From: Anaerofustis stercorihominis
Lineage (GTDB): Bacteria; Bacillota; Clostridia; Eubacteriales; Anaerofustaceae
Reading direction: 5' to 3'
Length of the DNA: 64,000 nt
Assembly (NCBI RefSeq): GCF_005844425.1
Contig: NZ_SPHL01000005.1
Coordinates: 1 to 64,000, forward strand
Made by a program: the position numbers and the translations under genes. The stretch's first letter is position 1. Each line of letters starts with the position of its first letter. Positions 45,303-53,417 of this stretch are shown here, piece after piece. Below the pieces are notes generated by a model. It was given only the letters and a program-made list of their open reading frames with translations. It ran no database searches and was not told the origin of the DNA.

Positions 45303-45332
45303 TAAAAAAGACAAAGAATTTATCTTTGCCTT
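45303..45332 (-). terminator. Terminator of the early/R-M operon
   Basis: Read leftward, AAGGCAAAG/CTTTGTCTT (one G-U) with a 7-nt loop, then a T-run (complement of 45303-45307). It separates R-M genes from the late operon. Confidence 0.8.
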
Positions 45333-45424
45333 CTTTTGTTTATATTATTATATAACGTTTTTATTATAATGAAGTCCTTATATTGTCCAAGAATTGTTTA
45401 ATAAACAAAATAAATAATTTTATT

Positions 45425-47404
45425 TTACTCTTTACTTATTTCATCAAACATATCAATTAAAGGAGCTACTTTCTTATTTGCCTCAATATAATCTTTATAC
45501 GCTTTATTAGCATTTTCAATTAAATTATCATAATAAACTACCCTAGTATTATATGATGCTATAGAATTATAAAATTTCTCTAATTCAGTTTGACTTAAAT
45601 CTTCAACAAGTTTACCTAAAACAACAACAATTTCAAAAGGTACATTTTCTTGTCCTGTATTTGATAAAAGCTTTCTTATTGCATCATGATATTTAGTAAT
45701 TTGGCTATATATATCGTTCCTTGAAACTCTTCTACTATATCTTTTCAATTCAATTATGATATGCTTCCCTGCCGATGTTTTATACCCTATATCTAATCTT
45801 CCTTTTATTTCTTCATCAGTTAAACCATTTATATTTTCTATAGATAAAGCATTTTTTACTCTTTTTTCCATATATTCTGTAGAACTAGCTCTTTCCCATG
45901 CTGGATCCAATAACCATAAATGCTCAAATAAATATTGTTGGATAACATTTTCTAAAACATCAACTTCAGTAATTTCTTGAAATTTTTTTATAACATTTAT
46001 TCTTTCATTTATTATTTGATAATATAATGTTGCTTCTATATCATCTATATCATTTAAAATAACCATTAAATTATCTAAACTCTCTAAATTCAAATCATCA
46101 ATTTTACTTAAGTTATTATTATATTTTAATTTTTCAAATGCTAATATGCTATATTTTAATATCTCCTTCTTTTTATCTTCATCAACTATAATTTGATTAA
46201 CATTACCTAAAATACTTTTTGCATATTTTTTATCATCCCCTTTAAGTTCATCCATCCATTTTTTAATTGAAGGATAAATACTTATAGCCTCTTCAACCCC
46301 CATTTCATTTCTTAATGAAGTCCCTTCTTTTTGTATTTCTTTTAAAACGTTTTTTATAAAGTTCTTTAAAAATTCAAATCGTTCATCTTCCACATTATAT
46401 TCTTGTCTACTACTTGTTGCCATATCTTCACAATTATCATCTTCAAAAAAATCAGCATGTATTTCCCCTATTAAATATTTAGAATATAATCCACCTTCAT
46501 TATATATATCTAAAATATTTTCTTGACCTAATTTTCCTCTAACAATTAAAATAATTTTATTTAAATTTTCATCACCATCTTTTAATGCACCTGCTTCTTT
46601 TACAGTTCCTATCCATCCAGATACATAATAATTTTTATTTTTTTCAACTTCTCCACTTAAATACTTTTCTTTTTTTACATTTTCAAAATAAGGCTTATAT
46701 TCATTATCATCTTCTTTACATCCAATATACCAAACATATTCTACCTTATGAAAATAATCACGATCTTTAATTTGTACTTCTTGATCATTTACGTAAACTT
46801 TAAATTTATATTTATTACCTAAGACACTAAAACGTCTTGCTATACGTTTTATTAAAAATTGGGGAGTAATAGATGATATACGTTTTTTTAAATCTTTTAA
46901 AATAATTTTTGTACCTATAAAATTATCACCTTCATAGATAATACTATCAGGATGATAACAAACATTATCACCATCATACTTTATCGCATCTTTTATTTTT
47001 TCTAAATTCATATTAAAACCATTAATACTACCGTTTTTTGATGTATAAATATCTATATCATTTGCAATGGAAAACATAGAAAGTTTACCTATACCTTTTC
47101 TTCCCATAACAGGTCTACTATACTTTGCTGTTATAGCTTCATTATGTTCTCTTCTCTGATAACCAACATTTAAAAATTTATTGTTTATATCATCTATGTC
47201 CATTCCACTCCCATTGTCTTGAATAATAATATCATTATTATCTGTTATATGAATATGAACTTCACTTGCATCAGCATCCCATGCATTTGCTACAATTTCA
47301 GAAATAACCGAAGGTATATTACTATACAAATTAATTCCTAAATGATTCAGTACATTTAAGCTTAATGACATTGTGTATTTATCTTCAATATTATTTTTTA
47401 TCAT
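45425..47404 (-). CDS. MORC-like GHKL ATPase fused to PD-(D/E)XK nuclease (putative restriction enzyme)
   Basis: A 659-aa protein. The N-terminal GHKL ATPase has SEIVANAWDADA (N box), DNGSGMD (G1) and MGRKGIGKLS (G2), in residues ~30-120, with an S5-like middle region. The C-terminus has GRLDIGYK...IIIELKRYSRR: D538, E552, K554, a PD-(D/E)XK nuclease core. MORC-type ATPases fused or linked to nucleases beside methyltransferases are known from restriction systems. Its start overlaps the methyltransferase end by 14 nt. Recognition site and cofactor use are not predictable. Confidence 0.82.
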   Translation of the reverse strand: MIKNNIEDKYTMSLSLNVLNHLGINLYSNIPSVISEIVANAWDADASEVHIHITDNNDIIIQDNGSGMDIDDINNKFLNVGYQRREHNEAITAKYSRPVMGRKGIGKLSMFSIANDIDIYTSKNGSINGFNMNLEKIKDAIKYDGDNVCYHPDSIIYEGDNFIGTKIILKDLKKRISSITPQFLIKRIARRFSVLGNKYKFKVYVNDQEVQIKDRDYFHKVEYVWYIGCKEDDNEYKPYFENVKKEKYLSGEVEKNKNYYVSGWIGTVKEAGALKDGDENLNKIILIVRGKLGQENILDIYNEGGLYSKYLIGEIHADFFEDDNCEDMATSSRQEYNVEDERFEFLKNFIKNVLKEIQKEGTSLRNEMGVEEAISIYPSIKKWMDELKGDDKKYAKSILGNVNQIIVDEDKKKEILKYSILAFEKLKYNNNLSKIDDLNLESLDNLMVILNDIDDIEATLYYQIINERINVIKKFQEITEVDVLENVIQQYLFEHLWLLDPAWERASSTEYMEKRVKNALSIENINGLTDEEIKGRLDIGYKTSAGKHIIIELKRYSRRVSRNDIYSQITKYHDAIRKLLSNTGQENVPFEIVVVLGKLVEDLSQTELEKFYNSIASYNTRVVYYDNLIENANKAYKDYIEANKKVAPLIDMFDEISKE

Positions 47405-48440
47405 AATATACCTCCAAATGCGATATTATTGATTCACCTATAACTTTACCTAACGTAACAGGGACTGCATTACCTATCATTTTCCCTACTTCATCTAATG
47501 GAATTTCATCTTTAAAAAATTTATATTTTTTAGGAAATGTCTGTAACAAGGCTCCTTCTCTAAATGATAGTGCTCTATTTTGTTCAGGATGACCAAAACG
47601 TCCTGTTCCATATGACGTAAACTGAGTTGTAATTGTTGGAGAAGGTTTATCCCATTCCATTCTAGCATAAACAGAAGAATAACTCTTTCCACTATCTTTT
47701 TTATGACATTCACAAATTAAATCTTCATCCCAATCTTTCCATGTACCTCCAGGTTTAGATTGTTTTATTCTTTCTAAATTTTTTTTGGAAAAGTTTCTAG
47801 CTCTATGTAAAGGATCTTTTCTAGAAATTGCGCCGGCTTCTAAAGGCTCTAAATCTCCTATAATTTCTCTTACCGTAATATAATTATCTTTATCTCTCGT
47901 TTTTGGCATTAATTCAATTTTACCAATTTTTGATGCTAGTAAGACTAATCTAGTTCTACTTTGTGGAATACCATAATCAGGACAATACACTTTATCCCAC
48001 GAAATAAAAAAACCTTCTTTTTTTAAATTATTAATAAAAGATTTAAAAATTTGTTGTTGTGATAAAAGAGGGACATTCTCCATTGAAATAATATCTGGCT
48101 TTAGTTCATTAATAAGTCTTTTAAAATGATTAATTAAATACCATTTCTCATCCTTTTTATTTTTTTTATTTCTAATTTTTGTTGTATGTTTTGAAAAAGG
48201 TTGACATGGAGCACATCCAACTAAAACTTTAATATCAGCATTTTTATAAAATGGCATTAACTCTTCTGCATTTATATCTTCAATTTTAGAATGAATAAAT
48301 TTAGCCTTATTATTAAATTCAAATGGGAACTTACAATATTCATTAAAATCAATTCCTGCAACAACATTAATACCAGATTCCTTTAATCCACAGGTAAGAC
48401 CACCTGCTCCACAAAATAAATCTATTGCCCTAATATCCAT
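47391..48440 (-). CDS. DNA (cytosine-5) methyltransferase
   Basis: A 349-aa C5 methylase. Motif I DLFCGAGGLTCGLKESG, motif IV GCAPCQPFSKHT with the catalytic Cys, motif VI ENVP, motif VIII QSRTRLVLLAS, then a target recognition region (about 190-260), motif IX-like region and motif X MIGNAVPVTLGKVIGES. All key residues are present. It would protect DNA from the adjacent nuclease. Confidence 0.95.
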   Translation of the reverse strand: MDIRAIDLFCGAGGLTCGLKESGINVVAGIDFNEYCKFPFEFNNKAKFIHSKIEDINAEELMPFYKNADIKVLVGCAPCQPFSKHTTKIRNKKNKKDEKWYLINHFKRLINELKPDIISMENVPLLSQQQIFKSFINNLKKEGFFISWDKVYCPDYGIPQSRTRLVLLASKIGKIELMPKTRDKDNYITVREIIGDLEPLEAGAISRKDPLHRARNFSKKNLERIKQSKPGGTWKDWDEDLICECHKKDSGKSYSSVYARMEWDKPSPTITTQFTSYGTGRFGHPEQNRALSFREGALLQTFPKKYKFFKDEIPLDEVGKMIGNAVPVTLGKVIGESIISHLEVYYDKK

Positions 48441-48494
48441 TTTTTTTCCTTTTCTTTTAATATTATAATAATTAATTATTTTACCATATTTTAA

Positions 48495-48761
48495 TTATTT
48501 GTTCAAATAATAATCTTTTATTTTGAAACATCTATACCATACTTCTCTACCACAACAATTTCCTTTAATATACGTTTTTTCAAAAATATCAGATTTATCT
48601 AATGAATTTAATATTGAATCGATATTATTTAAAGGATGTGATCTTTTTAAATTTAGCTTGCTTGCACATTCCTCAAATATAAAAGGTGTCCCTTTCCATA
48701 TATATTCAATATCTTTACTAAGCATCAAATCTTTTATACATTCAGCAATGGTATAATACAT
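48495..48761 (-). CDS. 88-aa protein upstream of the methyltransferase (unknown)
   Basis: A small protein, MYYTIAECIKDLMLSKDIEY..., with a Cys pair NCCGREVWYRC near the end. The alternation of helices and a final beta-rich segment could be a winged helix. It precedes the methyltransferase by 54 nt in the same direction, so it may be part of the R-M cassette, perhaps as a regulator; this is an inference. Confidence 0.55.
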   Translation of the reverse strand: MYYTIAECIKDLMLSKDIEYIWKGTPFIFEECASKLNLKRSHPLNNIDSILNSLDKSDIFEKTYIKGNCCGREVWYRCFKIKDYYLNK

Positions 48762-48816
48762 AACAATTCTCCTTTTAATAATTATTATAATAGTATATGC
48801 AATAAAAAAAATTATT

Positions 48817-49233
48817 TTATAAAAAAATATAACAAATTAAAGATAATACTTTCTTACGCATCACATAATAATTACTTTTACTAATTCCCAGCTCCATATA
48901 AACCTCATAATCCCTACACCTAAAAAAATACTTCCCTTCAATAATCTTTCTTCCAGTATCGTCAAGCAGCTCTAAACCTTTTTCCACCCTTTCACAAAAT
49001 ATCTCATTAAGCCTTATCCTTTTTTCTATTCTTTCTCTTTTTTCAAGATAACTTATTACCTTGTTTTCGGTGATGTTATTTATATTAGAGGTATTTACTT
49101 TCACATCATCAAAACTTACGGAAAAAATATCTCCCGTAAGCCTTAATTCTTTTAATTTTAATTTGTCGGTTTCTATTTGTTTTTTCCTTAAAGGATATAA
49201 GTAAAGTACCCTTTCGATGTCTTTTGTGTTCAA
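48817..49233 (-). CDS. ArpU/RinA-like phage late transcription regulator
   Basis: A 138-aa protein from TTG 49233, 6 nt after GGAGG. The C-terminus GLELLDDTGRKIIEGKYFFRCRDYEVYMELGISKSNYYVMRKKVLSLI resembles sigma region 4 and the ArpU/RinA family that activates late phage genes. Its place at the end of the early operon, before packaging genes, fits. A longer frame upstream belongs to another gene. Confidence 0.72.
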   Translation of the reverse strand: MNTKDIERVLYLYPLRKKQIETDKLKLKELRLTGDIFSVSFDDVKVNTSNINNITENKVISYLEKRERIEKRIRLNEIFCERVEKGLELLDDTGRKIIEGKYFFRCRDYEVYMELGISKSNYYVMRKKVLSLICYIFL

Positions 49234-49352
49234 CCCATACCTCCGATTAAAAATAGATAAAAAAGTAAAATCATTCCTTTTATGTAAAAAGTAGCTACTA
49301 TTAAAAATACTGATATTAGAAACATCAATATAATAAAAATTACTTTCTTCAC
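49230..49352 (-). CDS. Small 40-aa membrane protein
   Basis: GTG 49352 with a GGAGG just upstream; product (M)KKVIFIILMFLISVFLIVA and on to GGMG, two hydrophobic helices. Its TGA overlaps the TTG of the ArpU-like gene (TTGA), a coupling pattern that supports both starts. Confidence 0.5.
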   Translation of the reverse strand: MKKVIFIILMFLISVFLIVATFYIKGMILLFYLFLIGGMG

Positions 49353-49411
49353 ATTCCTCCTTACCTCCTTTCATTTTCATAATTCATATTAAACAAACTT
49401 ATCTTTAACTT

Positions 49412-49759
49412 TTAATCTTCAGCCCTTTCCTTTGCTTCTTTAACTTTTTTTAAAAACACTTCATCTACTTCTTTTTTAGTAAGCTTCTTTTTGCAGCCTT
49501 TAATATTACATCCTCTACGCTTACCCATTATGCATAAATAATTACAATAATTAGTTCCGTTGCCAAATCTGCCTAAAAAGATACAACCACTACAGCCTTT
49601 TAAAAGATTTTCTTCATTCTGCTTTGATATTTTAAGTCTTGATGCCATAGCTCTTACGGTGCTTTCTCTTTTATTAATTCTCCTTCCAATTTCGGTTGCG
49701 GAAAGTATACCGTAATTATTCTTAAAAAAATCTATCTCTATTTCACTCCAACGTCCCAT
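49412..49759 (-). CDS. Small DNA-binding-like protein with HTH and Cys cluster
   Basis: A 115-aa protein. Residues 1-45 (GRWSEIEIDFFKNNYGILSATEIGRRINKRESTVRAMASRL) look like a Myb/SANT or sigma-like HTH. The middle has several cysteines (GCSGC...CNYLC...CNIKGC) that may bind zinc, and the C-terminus is a charged helix. It may regulate early genes. Confidence 0.65.
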   Translation of the reverse strand: MGRWSEIEIDFFKNNYGILSATEIGRRINKRESTVRAMASRLKISKQNEENLLKGCSGCIFLGRFGNGTNYCNYLCIMGKRRGCNIKGCKKKLTKKEVDEVFLKKVKEAKERAED

Positions 49760-49760
49760 T

Positions 49761-49931
49761 TTATTTCTCCAAACTTATCCTCACAGTTGTTTCGTCGTTA
49801 TTTAATAAAATACCTTTAAAACTCTTACAGTAATCATTTTTATATTTTGTACTCTTGTTTTTATAGCAATATATGTAATTTATCTTATCTGTATTTTTCT
49901 TGTGCTTACAGTTTTCGCATTTAATTTGCAT
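49761..49931 (-). CDS. Small Cys-containing 56-aa protein
   Basis: MQIKCENCKHKKNTDKINYI with CENC and later cysteines suggests a zinc knuckle. The ATG overlaps the previous TAA (TAATG) and GGAG lies 7 nt upstream. The stop lies 2 nt before the next gene. Confidence 0.6.
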   Translation of the reverse strand: MQIKCENCKHKKNTDKINYIYCYKNKSTKYKNDYCKSFKGILLNNDETTVRISLEK

Positions 49932-50134
49932 TAGTAATCTCCTTTCATAATCTTTAACTCCTCTTTAACTTCGTTGTTTTCTATGTATTCATCAAAGGTG
50001 AACTCTTCAAGTCTCTTTACTTCTGCCTTTAAACCTTTAATAATTTGCTTTAGTTCTTTGTTCTCTTCCTTTAACTCATCATGTTTGTTTTTTAATCGAT
50101 GATATTTTGTTTTGTATATTAAAAAATCAATCAT
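49931..50134 (-). CDS. Small coiled-coil phage protein
   Basis: A 67-aa Lys/Glu-rich protein with heptads (YHRLKNKHDELKEENKELKQII). Function unknown; translationally coupled to the next gene. Confidence 0.6.
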   Translation of the reverse strand: MIDFLIYKTKYHRLKNKHDELKEENKELKQIIKGLKAEVKRLEEFTFDEYIENNEVKEELKIMKGDY

Positions 50135-50151
50135 ACTTATACCTTTCTTTA

Positions 50152-50916
50152 TTACTGCATCATTTTTATAATGTCTTTTTCATCGTAATATTCATAATCA
50201 ATATCAGCTTTAATTGTTTCTTTTGTGCTATTAATTTTCTTGACTTTTTCGTTTTGTTCCCATGATTTTATACTTGCTTTCCAGTCTGTCATTTTATTCT
50301 TACCTACATACCAGTTTTTACTTTCATAAAAGTTATAGAACTGTAGAGGGTTTATATTATTTTTTCTCTTTTGGCAATACTCCTCTACTTCGGCAATAGT
50401 AGGTTTAACAAACTTACGCTGCTTATATATATTTTCTTTACTTTTATTTACTTTACTTTCCTTTACTTTACTTTGTTCTTCTTTGCATACATTTTTATCA
50501 TTTATGTATGCAAATTCCTCTTCTTCGCCTGCATTTTGATAATTTTGTATACCATTAATAAGAAGGTATTCTTTTTTAACTTCAACGACCTTTCTTCTCT
50601 TAACTATGGTAAAATATCTTTTTTGTATTCCCTTTGAAGTTAAGATAGAATATTTGTCGTATAATTCTTTGTTAAAAATACCCCTTTTAAGAGCTTTATT
50701 GATTATCTCGGAAACAACACCGCAACCAACTCCTATATCGTGAGAAAACAACAGCATAACCTCCGAGTTCCAGTGACAGAAATAACCTTCAGCATAAATC
50801 TTTTGATAAAGTTTTATTATTACACCAAAGCCTTTTAAGCCAAATTCTGCCTCCAAGAGTTTAAAATTATCGTCCAGGTATACATCAAGAGGAAAATAGT
50901 TAACGCCATTTTTCAT
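50152..50916 (-). CDS. Phage replication protein, DUF4373/Lin1244-like
   Basis: A 254-aa protein. The N-terminus MKNGVNYFPLDVYLDDNFKLLEAEFGLKGFGVIIKLYQKIY is the DUF4373 replication-initiator-like winged helix. The C-terminal half has Lys-rich linkers and a DnaD-like NPLQFYNFYESKNWYVGKNKMTDWKASIKSW. It is the only replication gene I can see, so the phage presumably recruits host helicase and polymerase. ATG 50916 follows AAGGAG. Confidence 0.78.
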   Translation of the reverse strand: MKNGVNYFPLDVYLDDNFKLLEAEFGLKGFGVIIKLYQKIYAEGYFCHWNSEVMLLFSHDIGVGCGVVSEIINKALKRGIFNKELYDKYSILTSKGIQKRYFTIVKRRKVVEVKKEYLLINGIQNYQNAGEEEEFAYINDKNVCKEEQSKVKESKVNKSKENIYKQRKFVKPTIAEVEEYCQKRKNNINPLQFYNFYESKNWYVGKNKMTDWKASIKSWEQNEKVKKINSTKETIKADIDYEYYDEKDIIKMMQ

Positions 50917-51078
50917 GATGTACTCCTTTTTAAAAGACAGCATTGCAACCCTTATTTGAACAGCAATACCACCTTATAATATTCTTTTAATTTGAGGGGA
51001 ATAAGTCCACAAGGAGAAACCTCCTTAAATTTTTATTTATATAAACACGTCCCCTCTTCGTGCTTAAAACTTATTAAT

Positions 51079-51327
51079 CTATAAATTTATGTATGGATAC
51101 TTTTTCTTTAAGTTATAAATAAATTGTTTCTTTTCAAGCTCCAAAGCCTGTATATTATTATTTAACTCAAGTACATGATCCATAAGCCTTTCCATATCTA
51201 GAGTGAAAAGCATAACCTTATTATTATTTTTAAGTGCGTTTATCATCTCTTCAAATATGTAACTTACCTGTCCTTTGTAAAGCCCGTTTACAAGTACCAA
51301 ATATTCATCATAAACATCTTTTTTCAT
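51079..51327 (-). CDS. Hypothetical 82-aa early protein
   Basis: A soluble helical protein (MKKDVYDEYLVLVNGLYKGQ...) ending in a charged helix. No domain recognised. It lies in a run of small early genes. Confidence 0.6.
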   Translation of the reverse strand: MKKDVYDEYLVLVNGLYKGQVSYIFEEMINALKNNNKVMLFTLDMERLMDHVLELNNNIQALELEKKQFIYNLKKKYPYINL

Positions 51328-51330
51328 CTT

Positions 51331-51525
51331 TTACCCCCATACAATATAGGCAATATATCTGCCAATAATTTCTGCAATACACATTGAAATAATAGAAAAT
51401 AAGGCAGTAAAAAATATGTACTTGAAATTAAGTTTTATAAATGATAAAATTTGTAATAGTAACATATGTTTAATCTCGTGTCTTTGTTTCCCAGCAAGCA
51501 CGGGATTTTTATTTATCTTTTTCAT
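51331..51525 (-). CDS. Small membrane protein (64 aa)
   Basis: Starts at ATG 51525 after GGGG. One or two hydrophobic helices (LNFKYIFFTALFSIISMCIAEIIGRYIAYIVWG) follow a basic N-terminus. Function unknown. Confidence 0.55.
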   Translation of the reverse strand: MKKINKNPVLAGKQRHEIKHMLLLQILSFIKLNFKYIFFTALFSIISMCIAEIIGRYIAYIVWG

Positions 51526-51529
51526 ATCT

Positions 51530-51742
51530 TTACCCCTTTTTTTCTTCCATTTGTATAGATACATCAACTATTCCGTTAACAATCTTTTTTACCTCTTCAT
51601 CGGAAATATTAAGCATTCCTTTAAGATTATCAATAATAAGTTTTAATGAAAAAACCATATCAAAAAAGCTTATCTCCTTTGAAATTTCCATTGCCATATC
51701 TCTACTTTTAAAATCCTTTTTAATGCAAATTATATCTTCCAT
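51530..51742 (-). CDS. Hypothetical 70-aa early protein
   Basis: MEDIICIKKDFKSRDMAMEI..., helical, acidic tail. SD GGAGG precedes the ATG. No domain recognised. Confidence 0.6.
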   Translation of the reverse strand: MEDIICIKKDFKSRDMAMEISKEISFFDMVFSLKLIIDNLKGMLNISDEEVKKIVNGIVDVSIQMEEKKG

Positions 51743-51801
51743 TTTTCCTCCTAAATTTTAAGTACACTATGGTTCATGGTCCTTATGCTATCCCACAATA
51801 T

Positions 51802-52080
51802 TTATTTTTTTAATTTAATAAGATACTCATGTAAACCGTCAGTGTAATCTCCTTGTTTTTCTTCTTGTGAAAATATATAAGGCATTGCCGAGTATGACAT
51901 TCCTATAACATCAAGAAGTTTAAACATATCATCTCTTGACCACTCATACTCTCCCCTCATTCGCTTTATAACATAGCTTTTAGTCTTGCCAATCATTTCC
52001 GGCAAATCACCAGACATTGTAATATCACATCGTCTAAGCCAGTACTTAAGCTCAGGGAACTTGGTTTTTCTCATTGACAT
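51802..52080 (-). CDS. Small HTH-like regulatory protein
   Basis: A 92-aa protein in which LPEMIGKTKSYVIKRMRGEYEWSRDDMFKLLDVIG looks like a Cro/CI-type HTH with a divergent recognition helix. It may be an early regulator. A 102-nt stem-loop structure precedes it (52096-52197). Confidence 0.6.
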   Translation of the reverse strand: MSMRKTKFPELKYWLRRCDITMSGDLPEMIGKTKSYVIKRMRGEYEWSRDDMFKLLDVIGMSYSAMPYIFSQEEKQGDYTDGLHEYLIKLKK

Positions 52081-52095
52081 TTTCTTCTCCTTTCT

Positions 52096-52197
52096 CTTAA
52101 AGACTAAAATCCCGACCGCAAATATATATATGTAAATTTGGAGGATACAAAAGCAGTAGGACGCAGTTCTTTTGTGATCGGGGCTTTAGCCTTTAAG
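52096..52197 (-). ncRNA. Branched stem-loop element between two regulator genes
   Basis: Three co-linear stem segments pair 52096-52115 with 52178-52197 (CTTAAAG/CTTTAAG, CTAAA/TTTAG, CCCGA/TCGGG). An inner hairpin ACAAAAG/CTTTTGT lies at 52147-52175. No coding frame uses this gap. It could be a 5' leader of the 92-aa gene or a small RNA. Confidence 0.45.
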
Positions 52198-52214
52198 GAA
52201 TTTAATCGTTAAGT

Positions 52215-52403
52215 TTAGAAAAATGAATCTAAACTTATATTGAAATAGTCGGCAATAGCTTTAATGCTTTCTATTCTAGGCACCCTCTTTTCCCTCTCCC
52301 AGTACTCTATCGCCCTTTGACTTACACCTATTTCCTTTGCCAAAGTTAAGGTTGAAATACCGTTTTTTTCTCGAAGTTCTCTTATTTTCTTTCCTATTGA
52401 CAT
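52215..52403 (-). CDS. XRE-family transcriptional regulator (62 aa)
   Basis: MSIGKKIRELREKNGISTLTLAKEIGVSQRAIEYWEREKRVPRIESIKAIADYF is a single HTH_3 domain with no effector domain. SD AAGGAG. Its promoter region overlaps a LexA-type box, so it is probably induced by DNA damage or represses that region. Confidence 0.85.
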   Translation of the reverse strand: MSIGKKIRELREKNGISTLTLAKEIGVSQRAIEYWEREKRVPRIESIKAIADYFNISLDSFF

Positions 52404-52432
52404 TACTTTTCTCCTTTTTAATCTTTTTTTAA

Positions 52433-52481
52433 TTGACTTTGTTTAATGAGTTTTTTATAATATATATAGAACGTATGTTCT
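52433..52481. promoter_or_regulatory. Divergent promoters with a LexA-type box
   Basis: Rightward TTGACT (52433-52438), 17 nt, TATAAT (52456-52461). AGAACGTATGTTCT (52468-52481) fits the Gram-positive LexA consensus GAAC-N4-GTTC and overlaps the start site. Leftward, TTTACA and TATATA flank the same box. It should link both neighbours to the SOS response. Confidence 0.7.
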
Positions 52482-52517
52482 AAAATGTAAATACTTTAGA
52501 AAGGTGGTGAAACTACT

Positions 52518-52883
52518 ATGACATTAAACATAAGCGAAATTATTTCAGGTATAGCTTTAATTATTTCTGTTACATCAACAATATCTGGTCCATTAATTAA
52601 TTCAAGATATCAATTAAAAATCAAAAAAATTGAATTATTTCAACCTAAACGAATAGAAGTAATTGATAAATACATTAAAAATGCAGCATTAAGAATTAAT
52701 AAATATTATCATGATGAATTTAAGCTGTATAAAGACCGTGTTCTTATGTACATTCCAGACAAAAATCTACAATCACAAATAGTTAAATTAAACCAACTTA
52801 TTCTCAATGATAAATATGAAGAAGCTAAACCATTATTAGAAGAATTATCAACTGAACTATCTAAATTGATAGATATAAAATAA
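52518..52883 (+). CDS. Membrane-anchored 121-aa protein under a LexA-type box
   Basis: One N-terminal hydrophobic helix (IISGIALIISVTSTISGPLI), then a charged helical domain (residues ~35-121). AAAGGTGGTG acts as SD. It reads opposite to its flanking early genes and overlaps the next gene tail to tail. The function is unknown; it may act at the membrane after DNA damage. Confidence 0.65.
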   Translation: MTLNISEIISGIALIISVTSTISGPLINSRYQLKIKKIELFQPKRIEVIDKYIKNAALRINKYYHDEFKLYKDRVLMYIPDKNLQSQIVKLNQLILNDKYEEAKPLLEELSTELSKLIDIK

Positions 52884-53024
52884 TGCCCATATTCCCCACA
52901 TAATAAATACAATAACTGCGCATAAAATAGGATTTAATGCACCCTCATATTTTTGTAATACGGTTGCGTTTATTATTATTGCTATAATACAAAACAATGT
53001 TATAGCCACAAAAAACCAATCCAT
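52857..53024 (-). CDS. Small 55-aa membrane protein
   Basis: Two hydrophobic helices (MDWFFVAITLFCIIAIIINA and PILCAVIVFIMWGIWALFYI), SD GGAG 9 nt before ATG 53024, directly after the Cro-like gene. Its 3' end overlaps the opposing 121-aa gene by 27 nt. Confidence 0.55.
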   Translation of the reverse strand: MDWFFVAITLFCIIAIIINATVLQKYEGALNPILCAVIVFIMWGIWALFYIYQFR

Positions 53025-53030
53025 CTTTTT

Positions 53031-53225
53031 CTACTCCTCTAAAAAATAATTAATATCCACGCCGAAATAATCTGCGACTTTTTTTATTTTGTCAATTTTA
53101 GGTTTACTTTTACCATGTTTCCATTCTGAAAATAATGTTGGATACAGTCCTGTTTCTTTTGCTACTCTATAAGCCGAAATATTTTGTTTTTCTAATAATT
53201 TTTCAAATTTTTCATACATGTCCAT
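53031..53225 (-). CDS. Cro-like XRE repressor
   Basis: A 64-aa HTH protein: EKLLEKQNISAYRVAKETGLYPTLFSEWKHGKSKPKIDKIKKVADYFGVDINYFL. It is divergent from the CI-type gene and shares the recognition-helix region FSEWKxGKSxPK, so both probably bind the same operators. ATG 53225 follows GGAGG; a TTG one codon earlier is also possible. Confidence 0.82.
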   Translation of the reverse strand: MDMYEKFEKLLEKQNISAYRVAKETGLYPTLFSEWKHGKSKPKIDKIKKVADYFGVDINYFLEE

Positions 53226-53275
53226 CAATTAATACCTCCTTTCTATATTTTTAATCAAATTTATATTGCAATTAG

Positions 53276-53394
53276 TTAGAAAATTCTATATAATATATAA
53301 AAGATTAAATGTGATTATTAGGATTTTCTAACTTACAGTAAGATTATATATTAGATTTTCCTAATTGTCAATATATTTTATTAGAATTTTCTAA
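53276..53394. promoter_or_regulatory. Four repressor operators in the lysis-lysogeny switch
   Basis: 14-bp near-palindromes: TTAGAAAATTCTAT (53276-53289), TTAGGATTTTCTAA (53318-53331), TTAGATTTTCCTAA (53351-53364) and TTAGAATTTTCTAA (53381-53394). Consensus TTAG-AATTTTC-TAA, centre spacings about 42, 33 and 30 bp. They lie between the divergent Cro-like and CI-type genes. Confidence 0.82.
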
Positions 53395-53417
53395 TTTTAT
53401 ATTTTAGGAGAAATACA

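Noticed and set aside
49234..49380. N-terminal extension of the ArpU-like gene to 49380
   Set aside because: This stretch better encodes a separate 40-aa membrane protein in another frame, and the TTG at 49233 has an ideal SD.
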